Below the pieces are notes generated by a model that worked only from the letters and a program-made list of their open reading frames with translations, ran no database searches and had not been told where the DNA came from. From the NCBI GenBank assembly GCA_963966185.1, contig CAWZYM010000246.1:242198-306197 (forward strand): DNA of 64,000 bases. The letters are read 5' to 3'. Below, in pieces: positions 12,256-24,200 of this stretch. Origin of the DNA: Rhabditoides inermis. Taxonomy: Eukaryota; Nematoda; Chromadorea; Rhabditida; Rhabditidae. Numbering within the stretch: the first letter of the stretch is position 1; each line of letters begins with the position of its first letter. Made by a program: the position numbers and the translations under genes.

Positions 12256-13284
12256 CTAGCTAAAGACTCTCCACGCTTGATCAATTTGTTTTAAACGTAT
12301 CAGTTCTCTTGTTGTTGATCTCTGATCTCATTAATATGAGTTATGTTTTTGATCTACATACGTTTATTGCGCACGCTTATTAGTGTATCGTTTGAACAAA
12401 TGCATAGTTTTCAGTAAATCATCGTGAACAATACATAACCATGTACTTGTATTGTGTTTAGGTAAAAGGTAAACAAAAATTATTCCCAGCAGTTTATGTT
12501 ATTTTTTTTCTCGCTAGAACGTTTTTTTTTGTTCTCATGCAGACTGCACAAACAAAATTTACAAAAGTTTTTTTCTGTCACAACTTTTTATGAGCAACCA
12601 GTTTTGTATTGTTTATGCATGTGAGCGACTTTTTTTCTTGCGTAGCTCTTTGATGTAGAACCTTGACCTTGACTTCGTCTGAAAAAAAGAGTTGTGTGAA
12701 CTGAAAAAACCTTGCTTACCTTCGTGTTGCAATGTTTTTTGCTCGGTTAGAAAGGTGATAACCAACTGGCTATGAGTTGTGAGAACTGATTAGGCAATGT
12801 GAATGTGCGCTTCAATCGGACGTTTCTCGGATGTTGCATCTCAAGTTCTTTTTTCTCTTTTTGGCAATGAAAACTTAGAGAATGTTTTTTTTGTCACTGT
12901 CAAATCTCACTTGCTCGAACAGAGTGTGGTGGTAGATTTAATAGGTTTGTTATCTGCCAAAAACCGGTAGTACCGGTATCACAGCTACATTTTTTCTCCT
13001 TGATTTTTCAAGTCGAAATAAACGCGATGTGTACGACTATTTTGTGATTTGTATAACTAATAGATATATTGTAACAGCTGCTTTGGTGGTTCATTACTTG
13101 TTTCTGAATCGACATGAACGTGTGGTGTGTGGAGTAGTCGTGCGATTTTTTTTCAACTGAAGTTTATCACCAGTTCATTTCATACCAGTAATAGTTTTCA
13201 TAACTGTAAAGTGAAAACAAAACAACTTGACGTTTGCAAAATCGTTCGTGTACAAAGTTCATTTACATTTTCAAATACTTGTAA
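12256..13284. other. intergenic, 3' of esterase-like gene
   Basis: AT-rich, no supported gene. No clear AATAAA was seen close to the esterase-like stop. Confidence 0.4.
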
Positions 13285-13795
13285 AACTACAGTACAATCC
13301 GTAATAAGTAGAAAAATTGTAGAAATAAGTAATATTTATATTAAAAGTAATAAATCGCTGTAACTCCGTTCAGAGGCGGAATTTCGAGTTGCATCAAAAA
13401 AGTAAATTGTTGTTCACTGTAGTCTACATGTGACTACGTAGTTTGTTTTGTGGTTTCATCGCTTTGTGCCGGAGTTCTCCATATCCATGAATATCGAGAG
13501 AAATGACGATGGTCGGTCGAGTAAAATTTGCATAAAACCTCGCTCATTTTCCCGCCAACTGAGAAATGACCAGTGTCGATTAGAAAAACTAGATGGAAAA
13601 CTCCGGCCAAACGCTGATGTGATCACAAAACAAAGTACACAATCATATGCAGATCACAGTGAAAACAATTCTCTCTTTTGATGCAACGCAAAATTCCGCG
13701 TCTGAACGGAGTTACAGTGATTTATTACTTTTAATATAAATTTTATTTATTTCTACATATTTTCTACTTACTACGGATTGTACTGCATGTTTTAT
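13285..13795. mobile_element. foldback element 1 (MITE-like), about 510 bp
   Basis: The left arm (13285-13490) and right arm (13597-13795) are inverted copies of each other. The outer 110 bp are nearly perfect, for example CTGAACGGAGTTACAG at about 13703 against its reverse complement at about 13358; the inner parts are more diverged. The centre is about 105 bp. No coding capacity was seen. It is a non-autonomous palindromic transposon relic by structure; its superfamily is unknown. Confidence 0.75.
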
Positions 13796-16318
13796 ACTAT
13801 TTCTCATACTACTACATGTCAAAATGTAAAAATTTGTGAAGACACTTCTCTATAATTTGTTAAAGAAAATCAAGACTCACATTTGTTGTCTTCTCTCGGT
13901 TTTCAGTTTCGATGCTCACAGATAGTCGGATGTGAAATATGTTAACTGAAAAGTGTATCTTTTCAGTGTGTATTAATAGACTCACTTTTTTGCTACTGTG
14001 AAAGAAATGCTGTCTAGAAGCATACAACTTGATATAGGCAGTTATGTTTTTCGTTTGAATTGAGTTCGAGTCTTACTGACTCGTTCTCACTCGCTTTTCT
14101 GAAACATTTGTTCGTTTAGAAAATGAGAGAACAGTGTTTACCTGGTCTATTTGATGAAAAAAATCACGGCATGGTCCCCAACACATGTCTTGCTAACAAA
14201 ACATACGAGACTTGCTTTTTGGAAAGGTTACTGAAATTTCACGCTCTATAGGTTTCTCTATTTCGCTAAACTAGACCCCTGTAGCTCAACGAAGACCCAA
14301 GAAAGAGCTTTGCGTTCATTTTGTCCTAATTGAGACGAACTCGTTCGTAGGGGACCGTTCGACACCACTGTATGATCTGTTTACTGTTCAGTGATGAAAG
14401 TAAATGTGTAAAGAAAACCGAGAATTATAAGAAAAAAGTTGTGTCAGTATAACTAACCTGAAAACATAATCCAAAGCAACTACAAGTGTATGTTTGTATG
14501 GTTTATATTCGCGGATTAAGGAACAGTGGCGACTTGTTTTTGAGTTTGAGTATTATTAAAAATCATATTAACCTAACAGAATTGTATTTTTTTGCGAAAG
14601 AACGACGATTCTGCGTTACTTTCGAATCTGCATTAGCAAGAATGCAGTTGAAAAATTGAGTTCAAAATTGATCCCATCACGATTAGCCTACCGCTCAAAG
14701 CTGCAATATTGCAAAAAAAAAAATTGGGTTCGGAGAAAGGCAAATGATCGAAGAACTTTCACTTGCTTCATGACTTATGCTTCATGAGTGTATGTGCGCT
14801 GCGTTGTGGCAACGAGCTCGCTGGTTCGATTCCCGTTCGCGCCAAATGTTTTGGTATATATCGAGTATATGATAATATCACAAAAAAATCGCACTATACC
14901 GTTGCGTTTTGTTGAGGCGATGTGCAACATGATAACTTTTTATGAGCATTCGAATTCTTATGTATGTAGTTCGTTAACAAGTTACATAACTATTGACATT
15001 CCACGAAGTATAGAACACTGCAACAGTAATATTTGTTTTGAATAAAATGGCATTATGGATTTACCTTCAGCCCAGGTACCTGAAAATAGGGTTTCAGCTA
15101 ACAACGTCATTCAAAAAATGTCGACTTGAAGAAAAAGTTGTGTATGGTTTATCTTCTTGCAGCATACCTTTTTTCATCAGAAAATCATGAGAAAAAATCC
15201 GAACTATGCGTATATTTTTGTAGTTATGAATCACCATAAAAGCTATCATGTCCCAAGTGTTACGGTTTAAGTTTTCTTAAATGACATTGTAAAAAAAACA
15301 AGGTTAGAAAAATCCCACGTATTGATGTCAGGACATGGCGCATATCCTAGAGTTATTATTTCCTACAAGTTACAAAAAAAGTCCGACTTCTAAGTTACGA
15401 AAACAAGTATTATTTGAGTACCTATAGAGTCCTGGTTAAAGTTCGACGAACAATGAGTATATCACCGAAATATGCGGTGATCTCGAATATGTAGGACTGA
15501 TTACGTACCTAATGATCTTCATCCAGTCATTGACTGTCAACTAAAACAATTAAGAATTTCGGCCCGGATAGAGAGAGAGAGAGAGCGGCCGGCGCGAAGG
15601 CTGCCCCGCGAGTGAATGAACGCGTAGCGATTTCAAGCGAGAAATTATCGCGCTCAACCGCTTGCTGGCAAATGCAGCGGGACCTCTTTTCATGTTTCGC
15701 TTCCTGAATATGGTGTTAACAGTTCCTTTTTAATCCGAACGCACGATTCATGAATTTCATAAAAAGCACAAACTAATAAACATGCCAATGTATGCGGCGA
15801 CTAATGTACATAGAACCATAAGAGAGTATAATGGGTGTGCAATTTGGGATGAGAGAGCAGGATATGCAAATGATGTTTGCATGGAGATGTCATTTTCTTT
15901 TTTCTCCTGTAGAGATGGACGAATGCGGCGCCAGAATGGCGGGTAGCTATGAACGCCTGAAAATGAAAAACGTGGGTGAGGAAAACGAAAGATTGAGGGG
16001 GAGAGGGGTTTATGTTCATGTGTTTTTCGCGTAAAGTGATAATGTAGTGAGATTTGAAAAACAAAACTTTTATGGTTGTACATTTGCAGTTACTTTTACT
16101 ATTTCATACTTCATAGAGGGATTGAAGAGTGGGCGTCATTTTTTACTTCTCCAGTCGCGCACCCGGTCGAACGGTTGATCGGTAAGTATTTCGAGTTCTC
16201 GAACGATTTGTACATTCTCTAAATTTTGATGTGTCGCGAGAGAGAGAGAGAGAGAGGGGGGGGGGGGGAGAGAGAGGTAGATGAAGAGAGAGAGACTCCC
16301 ATCCCATCCTCGCAGGTG
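13796..16318. other. intergenic with repeat relics
   Basis: No supported exon. It contains a tRNA-headed repeat (14515-14845) and, at 15570-15700, a small GC-rich island beginning with a GA tract. Small frames at 15757-16083 have no recognisable features. Confidence 0.4.
14515..14845 (+). repeat. tRNA-headed dispersed repeat, copy A
   Basis: It shares AACAGTGGCG, TTTTTGAGTTTG-like and GCGAAAGAACG blocks in the same order with copy B at 19515-19785, and both end in a tRNA-like part with a B-box match (here GGTTCGATTCCCG at 14823). This is a SINE-like family. Confidence 0.45.
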
Positions 16319-17376
16319 ATGCGTCTCCAGTCGTTGTTGATGGTGTGCGAGGCGGGTCTCATGCTCGCATTCCTCTACTTCACCTTCCTCCGCGACGTCC
16401 ATCACTGCCGGTAAACTTGTTTACTCGTGTGTTTTTTAACATTGCTGTCTAGCACTCTGAAAACCGTCCACGCTCTACGCGGCGATGGCGAGTGTGCGAA
16501 CAAAGTGGTGAGTTATCGATTGATAATCGAATAATTATTGATTGATTTGGATGTCGCTGCACGAGAAGACGCAGCTGGTCGGGTACACGTGGCAGGGCGC
16601 GAAGCTCAAGGGGTGTGGTAGAGAGTGGTATACGGTAGTGTACAGTACCTCAGTGAGCGCATCGACCACTTGGTGAGTCCGTCGGTGACCGAGGTGTGCA
16701 CCCCGCTGTCCTTCGAAGACATGCAGTGCGACTTCCGCGAGGGAGGCTGTCTTGCGATGCGTGGGTGGCCACGAGAGAGAGAGAGAGAGAGAGGCAGGAA
16801 GGGAGAGAGAGAGGTGTTGCAGCGTTCTTCCATCTGTGTCTCTTCCTCGCCCTCCTTCTTCTTCTCGCGCCCCTCGCCCGCTCTCTCCTCCAAGCCACCA
16901 AGTTCCACAACATATGCAACGTCATCGTCTGCGTGCTCGCCTGCGTCATTCAGGCGGCACTACTGATTGGTGAGAGGGGGAGAGGGAGAGTCTGAGAGAT
17001 GGAACGAGTCTGCTTTCCAGTGCTGCACACATCAGCGTGGCACTATTCTCGCAAGCACTCCTCTCTCCTTGCTCACTCTCCGTTTCCGTCCGCGTGGCAG
17101 ACGGGCAAGGACTTGGCCGGCGGCACGCTCCTCTTCCGCACCCTCCAAGCCGCAGTCAGCCATGCCGCTGCTAATGTACCCATCCGATATCTGAACAATC
17201 ATGTCGTTTCCCGTTTAGGCGACGATCCACGTGGAGCAGCCGAAGATCACGTTCTTTGACTTTTCCAAGCACTACAACAACGTGCCGGCGGAGACCACCC
17301 ACGACGCTGAGGAGGCGAGCGAGCAGCACACCGAGGCGAACAGCGAGAAATCCGAGAAGACCGAATCTGAGATGTG
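16319..17376 (+). CDS. predicted multi-pass membrane protein, family not recognised
   Basis: About eight short exons join cleanly in phase. The ATG follows a CTCGCAG acceptor. Hydrophobic segments: LLMVCEAGLMLAFLYFTFL near the start, then a Cys-containing loop (VCTPLSFEDMQCDF and GGCLAM), FFHLCLFLALLLLLAPLA, and ICNVIVCVLACVIQAALLIG. A polar stretch with WQTGKDLAGG follows. The C-terminal tail after HYNNVPAETT is highly acidic and charged (EEASEQHTEANSEKSEKTESEM split by family-free composition) and probably cytosolic. The overall plan of one short TM, a Cys-rich loop and two further TMs recalls claudin-like four-TM proteins, but no W-GLW-C-C motif is evident. The function is unknown. Two AATAAA hexamers follow the stop at 17404 and 17421. 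Confidence 0.6.
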
Positions 17377-17403
17377 ATCAACTTACTGTGTTTCTTTCGC
17401 GAA

Positions 17404-17426
17404 AATAAAACATTATTGAAAATAAA
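17404..17426 (+). terminator. polyadenylation signals of the multi-pass protein gene
   Basis: Two AATAAA hexamers lie 28 and 45 bp after the stop codon. Confidence 0.6.
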
Positions 17427-17850
17427 CTTTTTTTGTGGTCGCTATCAGATAGTACTTTTAGTAGTCAACTAGTCTTGAAGTAATTCTTCTTGTAAGCCTG
17501 TCTGCAGGTTAAAGGGTCGAAACAGGATTCCGTCATGTGTCTAGCTATTATGTTCTACTATCTATTCTCCTATCTACTTTGAAAAACCCTCATTGTTTGT
17601 GGAAACAAAGGAGCGCTCTATTTGACACATTTTCGGATATGCGCGCGCCGGCGCTATGCCACGCCGAATCGGTTTCATGAATCGAATCGAATTGGTTTCA
17701 CATCGTATTTCGCGGCGATTTCGATTTTTGTAGGTGATATTATTGCGTGCGCTTCCTCTTTGCTTCATATAAGCTACTAACAATGACTGAGAAAGGTTTG
17801 AGCCTCATGTTTTCACAAGTAACCTCCGTATTGAAGCCGCCTCTTCCGCT
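17427..17850. other. intergenic, promoter region of GDP-fucose transporter
   Basis: No gene seen. An earlier ATG at 17783 opens a short frame that ends out of frame with the transporter, so it would be an upstream ORF if transcribed. Confidence 0.35.
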
Positions 17851-18697
17851 ATGGCGGCCGCTGGGAAACAGCTGACGCAGAATGAGCGGTACATGAAGGT
17901 GGCCGTTGCTGTGTCCGCATACTGGTAAGTATTTCATTTCAGCTTCATTAACTGTTCTTCCCTTTTCCCGTATTTCTAGCCAGTTTTCGTCAGTTTTCAC
18001 GATTTTCATTTCCCATGCGCGTTTGCGCACTGAAATTGAGCCACTTTGATGTCGCTGATGTAAAATCGATACATAATACCGAATCGGACATGCAGTAGTC
18101 TAATTACAGGTTGTTCTCGATTGGACTCGTCTTCCTCAACAAGTACCTCCTCAGCAGCAAGGACCTCAAGGTGTGTGAGGTGTACGGTACTGTGAAAAAA
18201 GTCTGGTGACGTATTACATGACAGTATTAGTATGGGAGGTTTATTATACAGTAATCAACACCGTACTGTTGCAGCTGGACGCGCCCCTTTTCGTGACATG
18301 GTACCAGTGCCTGGTGACCGTCTTCCTCTGCTTCGCCCTCTCCCACCTCTCCAAGCGCTACCCCAACACCATCTCCTTCCCCCACATGTACCTCGATCAG
18401 AAGATCTCCCGCGAGGTACGCACACTCTATTCTCTAGCCTATGGAGTACAGTAATTCTATGATGTGCAGGTGTTGCCGCTGTCGATTGTGTTTGTGGGAA
18501 TGATCGGCTTCAACAACTTGTGCCTCAAGTACGTCGGTGTCTCCTTCTACTATGTCGGCCGCTCTCTCACCACCGTCTTCAATGTCGTGAGTCATCGATG
18601 CATCGATCATTTTAATCGTGTCGTCATCACTTGTTGTCTTCGATTGTTTGGTCTATCTCATTCTCCATCTATCCGACCATCCGACTGCAGTCTCGAT

Positions 18698-18777
<80 letters not shown>

Positions 18778-21700
18778 TTTTCTCGTTTGCAAACTGAAAT
18801 GGATGTGCATTATGTGCAAAAGGAAGTGGTTTCTCGTTTCTGTATTAGGCTCACCGCAAAAGCGAAATCACGTTCACGTGGATTGCCGGAGCCGTAGTGA
18901 CCGTCGGGGTTTTATTGCTGCTCTATCGATCACATGATCAATCGTTTATCCGGATTCGTTATATCTGAATATGACAACACAATCATAATGATATGAAGCA
19001 TACAGTAGTGCCTAAGATGCTAGAACTTTTATTCGTCGCTCGCACACACACATTGAATGTTCATACACGACAAAATCTATTTAGTGTTTACGACGTGGTC
19101 GAGAATATACAGCGCCGCTTCGGGAGTGTCGTAGGCGACCGGAAATGACGTCAATGATCTTATCATTGAGCCGTCTAACTCACCATGTGACCTGCTCTCA
19201 AGACGTAGAAGAACGATAGGTTGTTGTACTCTTTGACGTATCCGGCAGGGTTGAAGTGCTTTGTTTTGAACGACCTGAACACTCGGTCACTGATTAGACG
19301 AGTGGCGAGATGCGTTCACTTTTTCGGCGTTTTCTGGTATTGTGATTGGCCGTGCCACGAGAGCCGTCGAATCCACGCTTCGGTACCTGAGAGGAATACG
19401 AACAGTCCTCGATTGAACACCTACAGAATACCTGCCGTGTCGCAAATGAGATCCAGTTGGCCGTTAAAAATAATGACGCGAAGACCTTGCTTGAGTAAGC
19501 CATCCACTGGAGTTTAGGGTTTGGAGGCACAGTGGCGCTTAGTTTTTGTTTTTGTTTCATTGCTTGCTCCAGGGAAACACGAAACAATTAGAGAAAACGC
19601 GAAAGAACGGCGTTTCCGCGTTACCTACACGCTGAAATCGAACTTCGCGCCAAAATGCATATCGAAAAGTTGAGCTGTGTGCGCATCTCGTCGATATGAG
19701 TTTGACAGCACACGTCGTTGTAGTGTTGTGGTAACTCTCACGGCTCACAGACTATGCTATGCCGGTTCGGTTCCCGCTACGTGCAATCAATTTGGCCAAG
19801 TTCTCGACAGTGAATTTCGATGAACCTTGGTAATTCTAAACGCCCCTGTGCCTTTAACTGTTTAACATGTGGAAAGTGTAACTGATTTGCACAAACCAGA
19901 CTTCCAATTTGGCTTCATGAAATCGTCGTAGAGCGCGTTGAACACGTCCTTGGCTTGTGCTAGACAGACAATGTCACCATGAGATCTCCTATCCGCCTAC
20001 CTCCAAACGTCACATTACGCGGAATGATACCGAGCTTTTTCCGAACCACAGTATTCATGTACTCGTTCATTTGATCCAAACTATCTGAAAGTCTATATTT
20101 CATTTATAGTTAACTGGTCTAAATATAAAACGCCTTTTTTATTTAACTAACATAAATATAAAACCGTCTGCAAACTTCATCAAGAAATGTGTAGGCGTTC
20201 TGACAATTTCACGAACGAGTACGGTACCTCTAGCCTGCACAACTGTGGGCCCTTGGTTCCACCATTTCTCTCTCATGTTCCTCGACCAATCATCCTGTTC
20301 CGTATGCTTGAGGATGTTGTACCAACTGATGCCTTCGGTGAACTGAAACAATTTTGCAACAACGAAATAAATGCGTTTCGTTTTTCGGTGTGACCAAAGC
20401 GCTTGCATGTAACTTCTAATAGCAGTGGAAAACATGTTTGCATTGACGCACCCTGTCGATGAGCTCTGCGATGTCTCCGAAGCAGTCGGTGGCCTTCTCC
20501 CACCGGCCCCAGTCGACCAGCCACTGACACTTGCCCGCCTGCTGCTCTACGGCAGCCAGTTGCGCGTCGTCCAAATACGACTAGATTTCGGTATTTATAT
20601 TGTATGTAACAGTGCATTAAAAGGGTTCACATTTCTGTATAGGTACTGTCCCCATGAGTGCATGTAATCCATACTGCTGATCCAACTGTCTCCGAGAGCT
20701 ATTCCGCGAAAGTCCAACTCGAGTTGGTTAGATGCAATGCTCTGCAAATTGGGCATTTCTTACATACTCATTGTACAGGTTTCGAAATTTTCGTGGATTT
20801 ACCTTGAGTAGCACCCTGGCGAACTCGACACCCATCTTTCCTCCATAGCTCTCGCAGAATATGTAAAAGGGACGTGTCCTGTATTCGGAATGTCGCTCAA
20901 AGAAGAGGAGCGCCCATGAGAGAAGGTCCTGTTAAATGGATTGAATTTAAAATGCTGATAATCAGTAGATAGGGGATATGGTTGTTCACGTCGATGTCTG
21001 TCACTGTCATGTTGTCGTTACCTTTCCTATCTGCTCCACGTTTGTGGTGAGCACGGTGTGGTTGTCAGCGTAGGAGAAACCGGAGCCCACTGGGTTGTCC
21101 ACGTAAACAATGTCGGCGGATTGCAACTGCAATATATATAATTATAGTAGTCCACTTTTTCAAGAATGTGTACGAGGTTTAGTCATTGTTTTCACATTTC
21201 TGTTGTTTGTTCATGTCTGACCCAGGTGCTCTCGCGATCACTGCCGTCGAGTCTCTTGGGCCCGTGCGTGTCAAAGTTGCCAAATCCTATGGCGGACGCT
21301 CCGGGTCCGCCCTGAAATGTAACATGCACTCCCGTCACTGTTTGTCTTGCACACCTGCAGCCACAGTATCAGCGGTCGCTCGTCGTTGTGGCTGGCCGCC
21401 GCGTAGAGCCACCAGAATGTGTGCACACCTGCACGCACCGTGAAGTAATCCCAGTCCTCGTCATACTGTAAATGCATGGAGACACAAGTATGTTTATGTA
21501 AAGTTGGCTACATTGTAGATTGTAGCCGACTAACTTTTACTGTGCCGTTCCAAGTGTGGACGGATCCGCTGGTACGGTAGTCTGGTTTACTGTAGGCGAG
21601 AGAGAATAATGATGATGAGAGTAATAGCAAAACTGTGCGCATGTTGAAACGGGTAGAGTGGTAGTGGTAGTGAGAGTGGATGGAATGTGTCATTGTGATA

Positions 21701-22609
21701 GTGAGAGAGGTGATAGCGAGCATCGTCGTCACTCGCCTCTTATCACTCTCCTCTCTTATTGACAATTGGTTCATGTGTTTGTGTTTTGATGAATGATGAC
21801 TTTTGATTTATGCTTGTGCTTATGTACTTGCTATTCATTTTGTAAGCTTCAGATTTCTATTCGTCACAAATCAAATCAAGTGAAATATTAATCCAGAATC
21901 ACATTTCATCTAACAATATTGTGTAAGCAATTGGAATGAGTTGTAGTGTGAGCATGTTGCAGGTGTGTTCGTACGTGATCCTCGGGCAGCGCACGTCCCT
22001 GCCGGCCATTGGCTGCTGCGCCCTTATCATTGCCGGATTCTTCCTCGGAGTCGACCAGGAGGACGCTAGTGGTCAGACACAGTCAACTTGAATGTAGTAG
22101 TCGTGCAAGATGGCTTGCAGGCTCTCTGTCGTGGAGTGGAGTGGTGTACGGTGTGCTCGCCTCGCTGTGCGTCGCCCTCAATGCCATCTACACGCAACGG
22201 TACGCTGAGAAGAGGGGGACCAGGAGAGTATGGTTCTCTTTTTTCAGTTCTCTCGGCGCGGTGGGCGACTCGATCTGGCGTCTCACCATGTACAACAACC
22301 TCAACGCCCTCATCCTCTTCCTGCCGCTCATGCTATTCAGGTAAGTTTCTTTCTTTCCGGTAGGGTTTGTTGTTTCACACTTTGCCTCGTTGTTTTGGGT
22401 TTTGAGATGCTTCGCTCACAAATGGGGTATATTTCCAGTTTTGATCGACACTACTGTAATGCAATACTTACAGCGGTGAGTTTGGCGAGATCATGTACTT
22501 CCCGCAGCTGTTCTCTTCGTGGTTCTGGCTGTTGATGAGCATCTCCGGGGTGTTTGGATTCATGATGGGATACGTGACGGGATGGCAAATACAGGTGGGA
22601 GAGAAGAGA

Positions 22610-22653
<44 letters not shown>

Positions 22654-23336
22654 CGTGTTCAGGCGACTTCGCCCCTCACCCACAACATCTCTGGCACTGC
22701 CAAGGCCGCCGCGCAGACTGTCATGGCTGTCGCATATTGGCAGGTCGCGTTTTTGTTTCATTTCGACCCGAAATGTATCATTTATGTTAGGTGGTGGTTG
22801 AACGTGGTGCATGTTGATGTTTACGTCACACTATTGAACATTAACAATCAGTCAGTGTTATGAGTTATGAGGCTGATGTGAAACGTATTATTGTTAACTG
22901 TTTTTATCAATATCAATCAATAATTTATCCGCAATCGTTAGTTCTAGTATGGCTAGTTTGCTGTTGATTGATCTGTGTGTTGCAGGAGGTGAAGACGTTA
23001 ATGTGGTGGACGTCGAATGTGGTTGTGCTGGCTGGATCCGCCCTGTACACGTACGTCAAGAAGAAGGAGATGGATGCGAAGAGGTGAGGAGAGGGGGAAG
23101 AGGGAACATGGTCACACAACACTGCGGATAGGGATGGACATAATCTCATAATAAATATGATTGATTGTTACACACACTCATCATTCAGTATGTACGTTTC
23201 ATAATTATACTAAACGCACGCCCAATAGTCCAATAATCAATTATCACCAAACTTATGTTTCAGGAACCACGTGAGCCTTCCGACGTCTGCCGACCGCAAG
23301 CCTCTGATGAGCACAAAGGATGAAGACGAAGTGTGA
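17851..23336 (+). CDS. GDP-fucose transporter, SLC35C1 type
   Basis: Nucleotide-sugar transporter of the SLC35C1 group, which exchanges GDP-fucose for GMP across the Golgi membrane to feed fucosylation. Eleven exons were placed: 17851-17924, 18110-18170, 18275-18415, 18470-18586, 21963-22071, 22121-22199, 22248-22340, 22474-22594, 22663-22743, 22986-23082 and 23264-23336. Diagnostic runs are [84 protein letters not shown] and [13 protein letters not shown], matching the human protein block for block. About ten TM segments are expected. The C-terminus is a polar cytosolic tail. Intron 4 is 3.4 kb and encloses an antisense carboxypeptidase gene; intron 6 is only 48 bp. C. elegans nstp-10 is the likely relative, but orthology was not tested. 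Confidence 0.93.
18705..18772. repeat. (CT)n(CA)n microsatellite
   Basis: A CT tract runs into a CA tract within the long transporter intron. Confidence 0.85.
18849..18962 (+). CDS. possible alternative last exon of the GDP-fucose transporter
   Basis: After a TGTATTAG acceptor, an open frame in the same phase as the exon ending FNV encodes [20 protein letters not shown] and then [10 protein letters not shown], closing with a TGA. It contains one credible TM helix. Spliced to the fourth exon it would give a truncated transporter. There is no AATAAA for it, and it could be an intronic chance ORF. Confidence 0.3.
19028..19033 (-). terminator. polyadenylation signal of the nested carboxypeptidase
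   Basis: AATAAA on the minus strand, 44 bp past the carboxypeptidase stop. Confidence 0.6.
19077..21642 (-). CDS. serine carboxypeptidase (S10), SCPEP1-like, nested in transporter intron
   Basis: Secreted or lysosomal serine carboxypeptidase of family S10, closest in motifs to retinoid-inducible serine carboxypeptidase. The start gives a signal peptide ([18 protein letters not shown]). Next come [26 protein letters not shown] (21303), [14 protein letters not shown] (about 21090), [10 protein letters not shown] with the nucleophile Ser (about 20850), a middle region ending [15 protein letters not shown], then [11 protein letters not shown] with the catalytic Asp (about 19455) and YVLRAGHMV with the catalytic His (19186). 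All three catalytic residues are present, so it is predicted active. The whole gene lies antisense in intron 4 of the GDP-fucose transporter. One of its introns (about 19500-19896) holds a tRNA-headed repeat. Exon borders between 19950 and 20600 are approximate. Confidence 0.88.
19515..19785 (+). repeat. tRNA-headed dispersed repeat, copy B
   Basis: It carries the CACAGTGGCGCTTAGTTTTT and GCGAAAGAACGGCG blocks seen in copy A at 14515. It ends in a tRNA-like segment (19711-19785) with GTTGTGGTAACTC as A-box-like part and GGTTCGGTTCCCG as B box. Confidence 0.45.
22610..22652. repeat. (GA)n microsatellite in transporter intron
   Basis: A GA tract makes up most of the 68-bp intron between the exons ending GWQIQ and starting ATSPLT. 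Confidence 0.8.
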
Positions 23337-23546
23337 ACACTTCGATTTTCCTCTTTTTTCTCTTTTTATTCTAGCATTTTCTCTCTACCAGTTTTACTCT
23401 AGCTTTTCTCGCTTGTGCAATCCTTGTTCTGTTGTAACTGTTTCCGGCTGCATTGCCACTCACTGTACTGTGATATTTATAGATTCAATATTTATTTGTT
23501 ATCAGCTCGAACTGTATAAAATACGTAACATATCTGTACAACGGTT

Positions 23547-23552
23547 AATAAA
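23547..23552 (+). terminator. polyadenylation signal of the GDP-fucose transporter
   Basis: AATAAA, about 210 bp after the stop codon. Confidence 0.5.
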
Positions 23553-24151
23553 TCGGAGTTCGTGATGTGATTTGTGGAGGGTTTGGAAGAGAGTGGGAGG
23601 GGAGTTGTGAATCGGGACGCGGGACGGCCGCCGCGGAGGGACAATGTGATTATGCATAAGTCATGCGGGCGTTGGAGGAGGGGGCGCGAGGCGTCGCCAG
23701 GAGAATCCCCATTCTGACAACACCATGTTGCTCTGAACTGGAATCGATTCGCACCAGTTGTACTCGGTGTGTTATTGTTTTGGGATGACTGGCGGGTGTG
23801 TCCCTGGGGAGAGTCTGCCTGGCGAGCCGGCCCACCCGCCTCCTCTTCTTTTCATGCCTTTGCACGCTGCGCTTTCTCCGATTATCCTCGCCACATTCCT
23901 GCCACCTCACTATTTTCCTCTTTTTTGGGTGTTCTCGATTCCACGATTCGCTTTCTTCGTATATAATGGAGACGAGTGAGTCTGGAGCGAGGGGCAGGAA
24001 AGCCTTTATTTTAATTGGTTCAATCGCGGCGGCAGAGAGTTGGCATGGTAGAAGGTAGAGAAAGAGGGAGAAAGAGAGATGGGAGAGACAGACAGAGAGG
24101 AATTGGGAGAGACAGACAGAGAGGAATTGGGAGAAAAAGAGAAAGAGAGAA

Positions 24152-24200
<49 letters not shown>

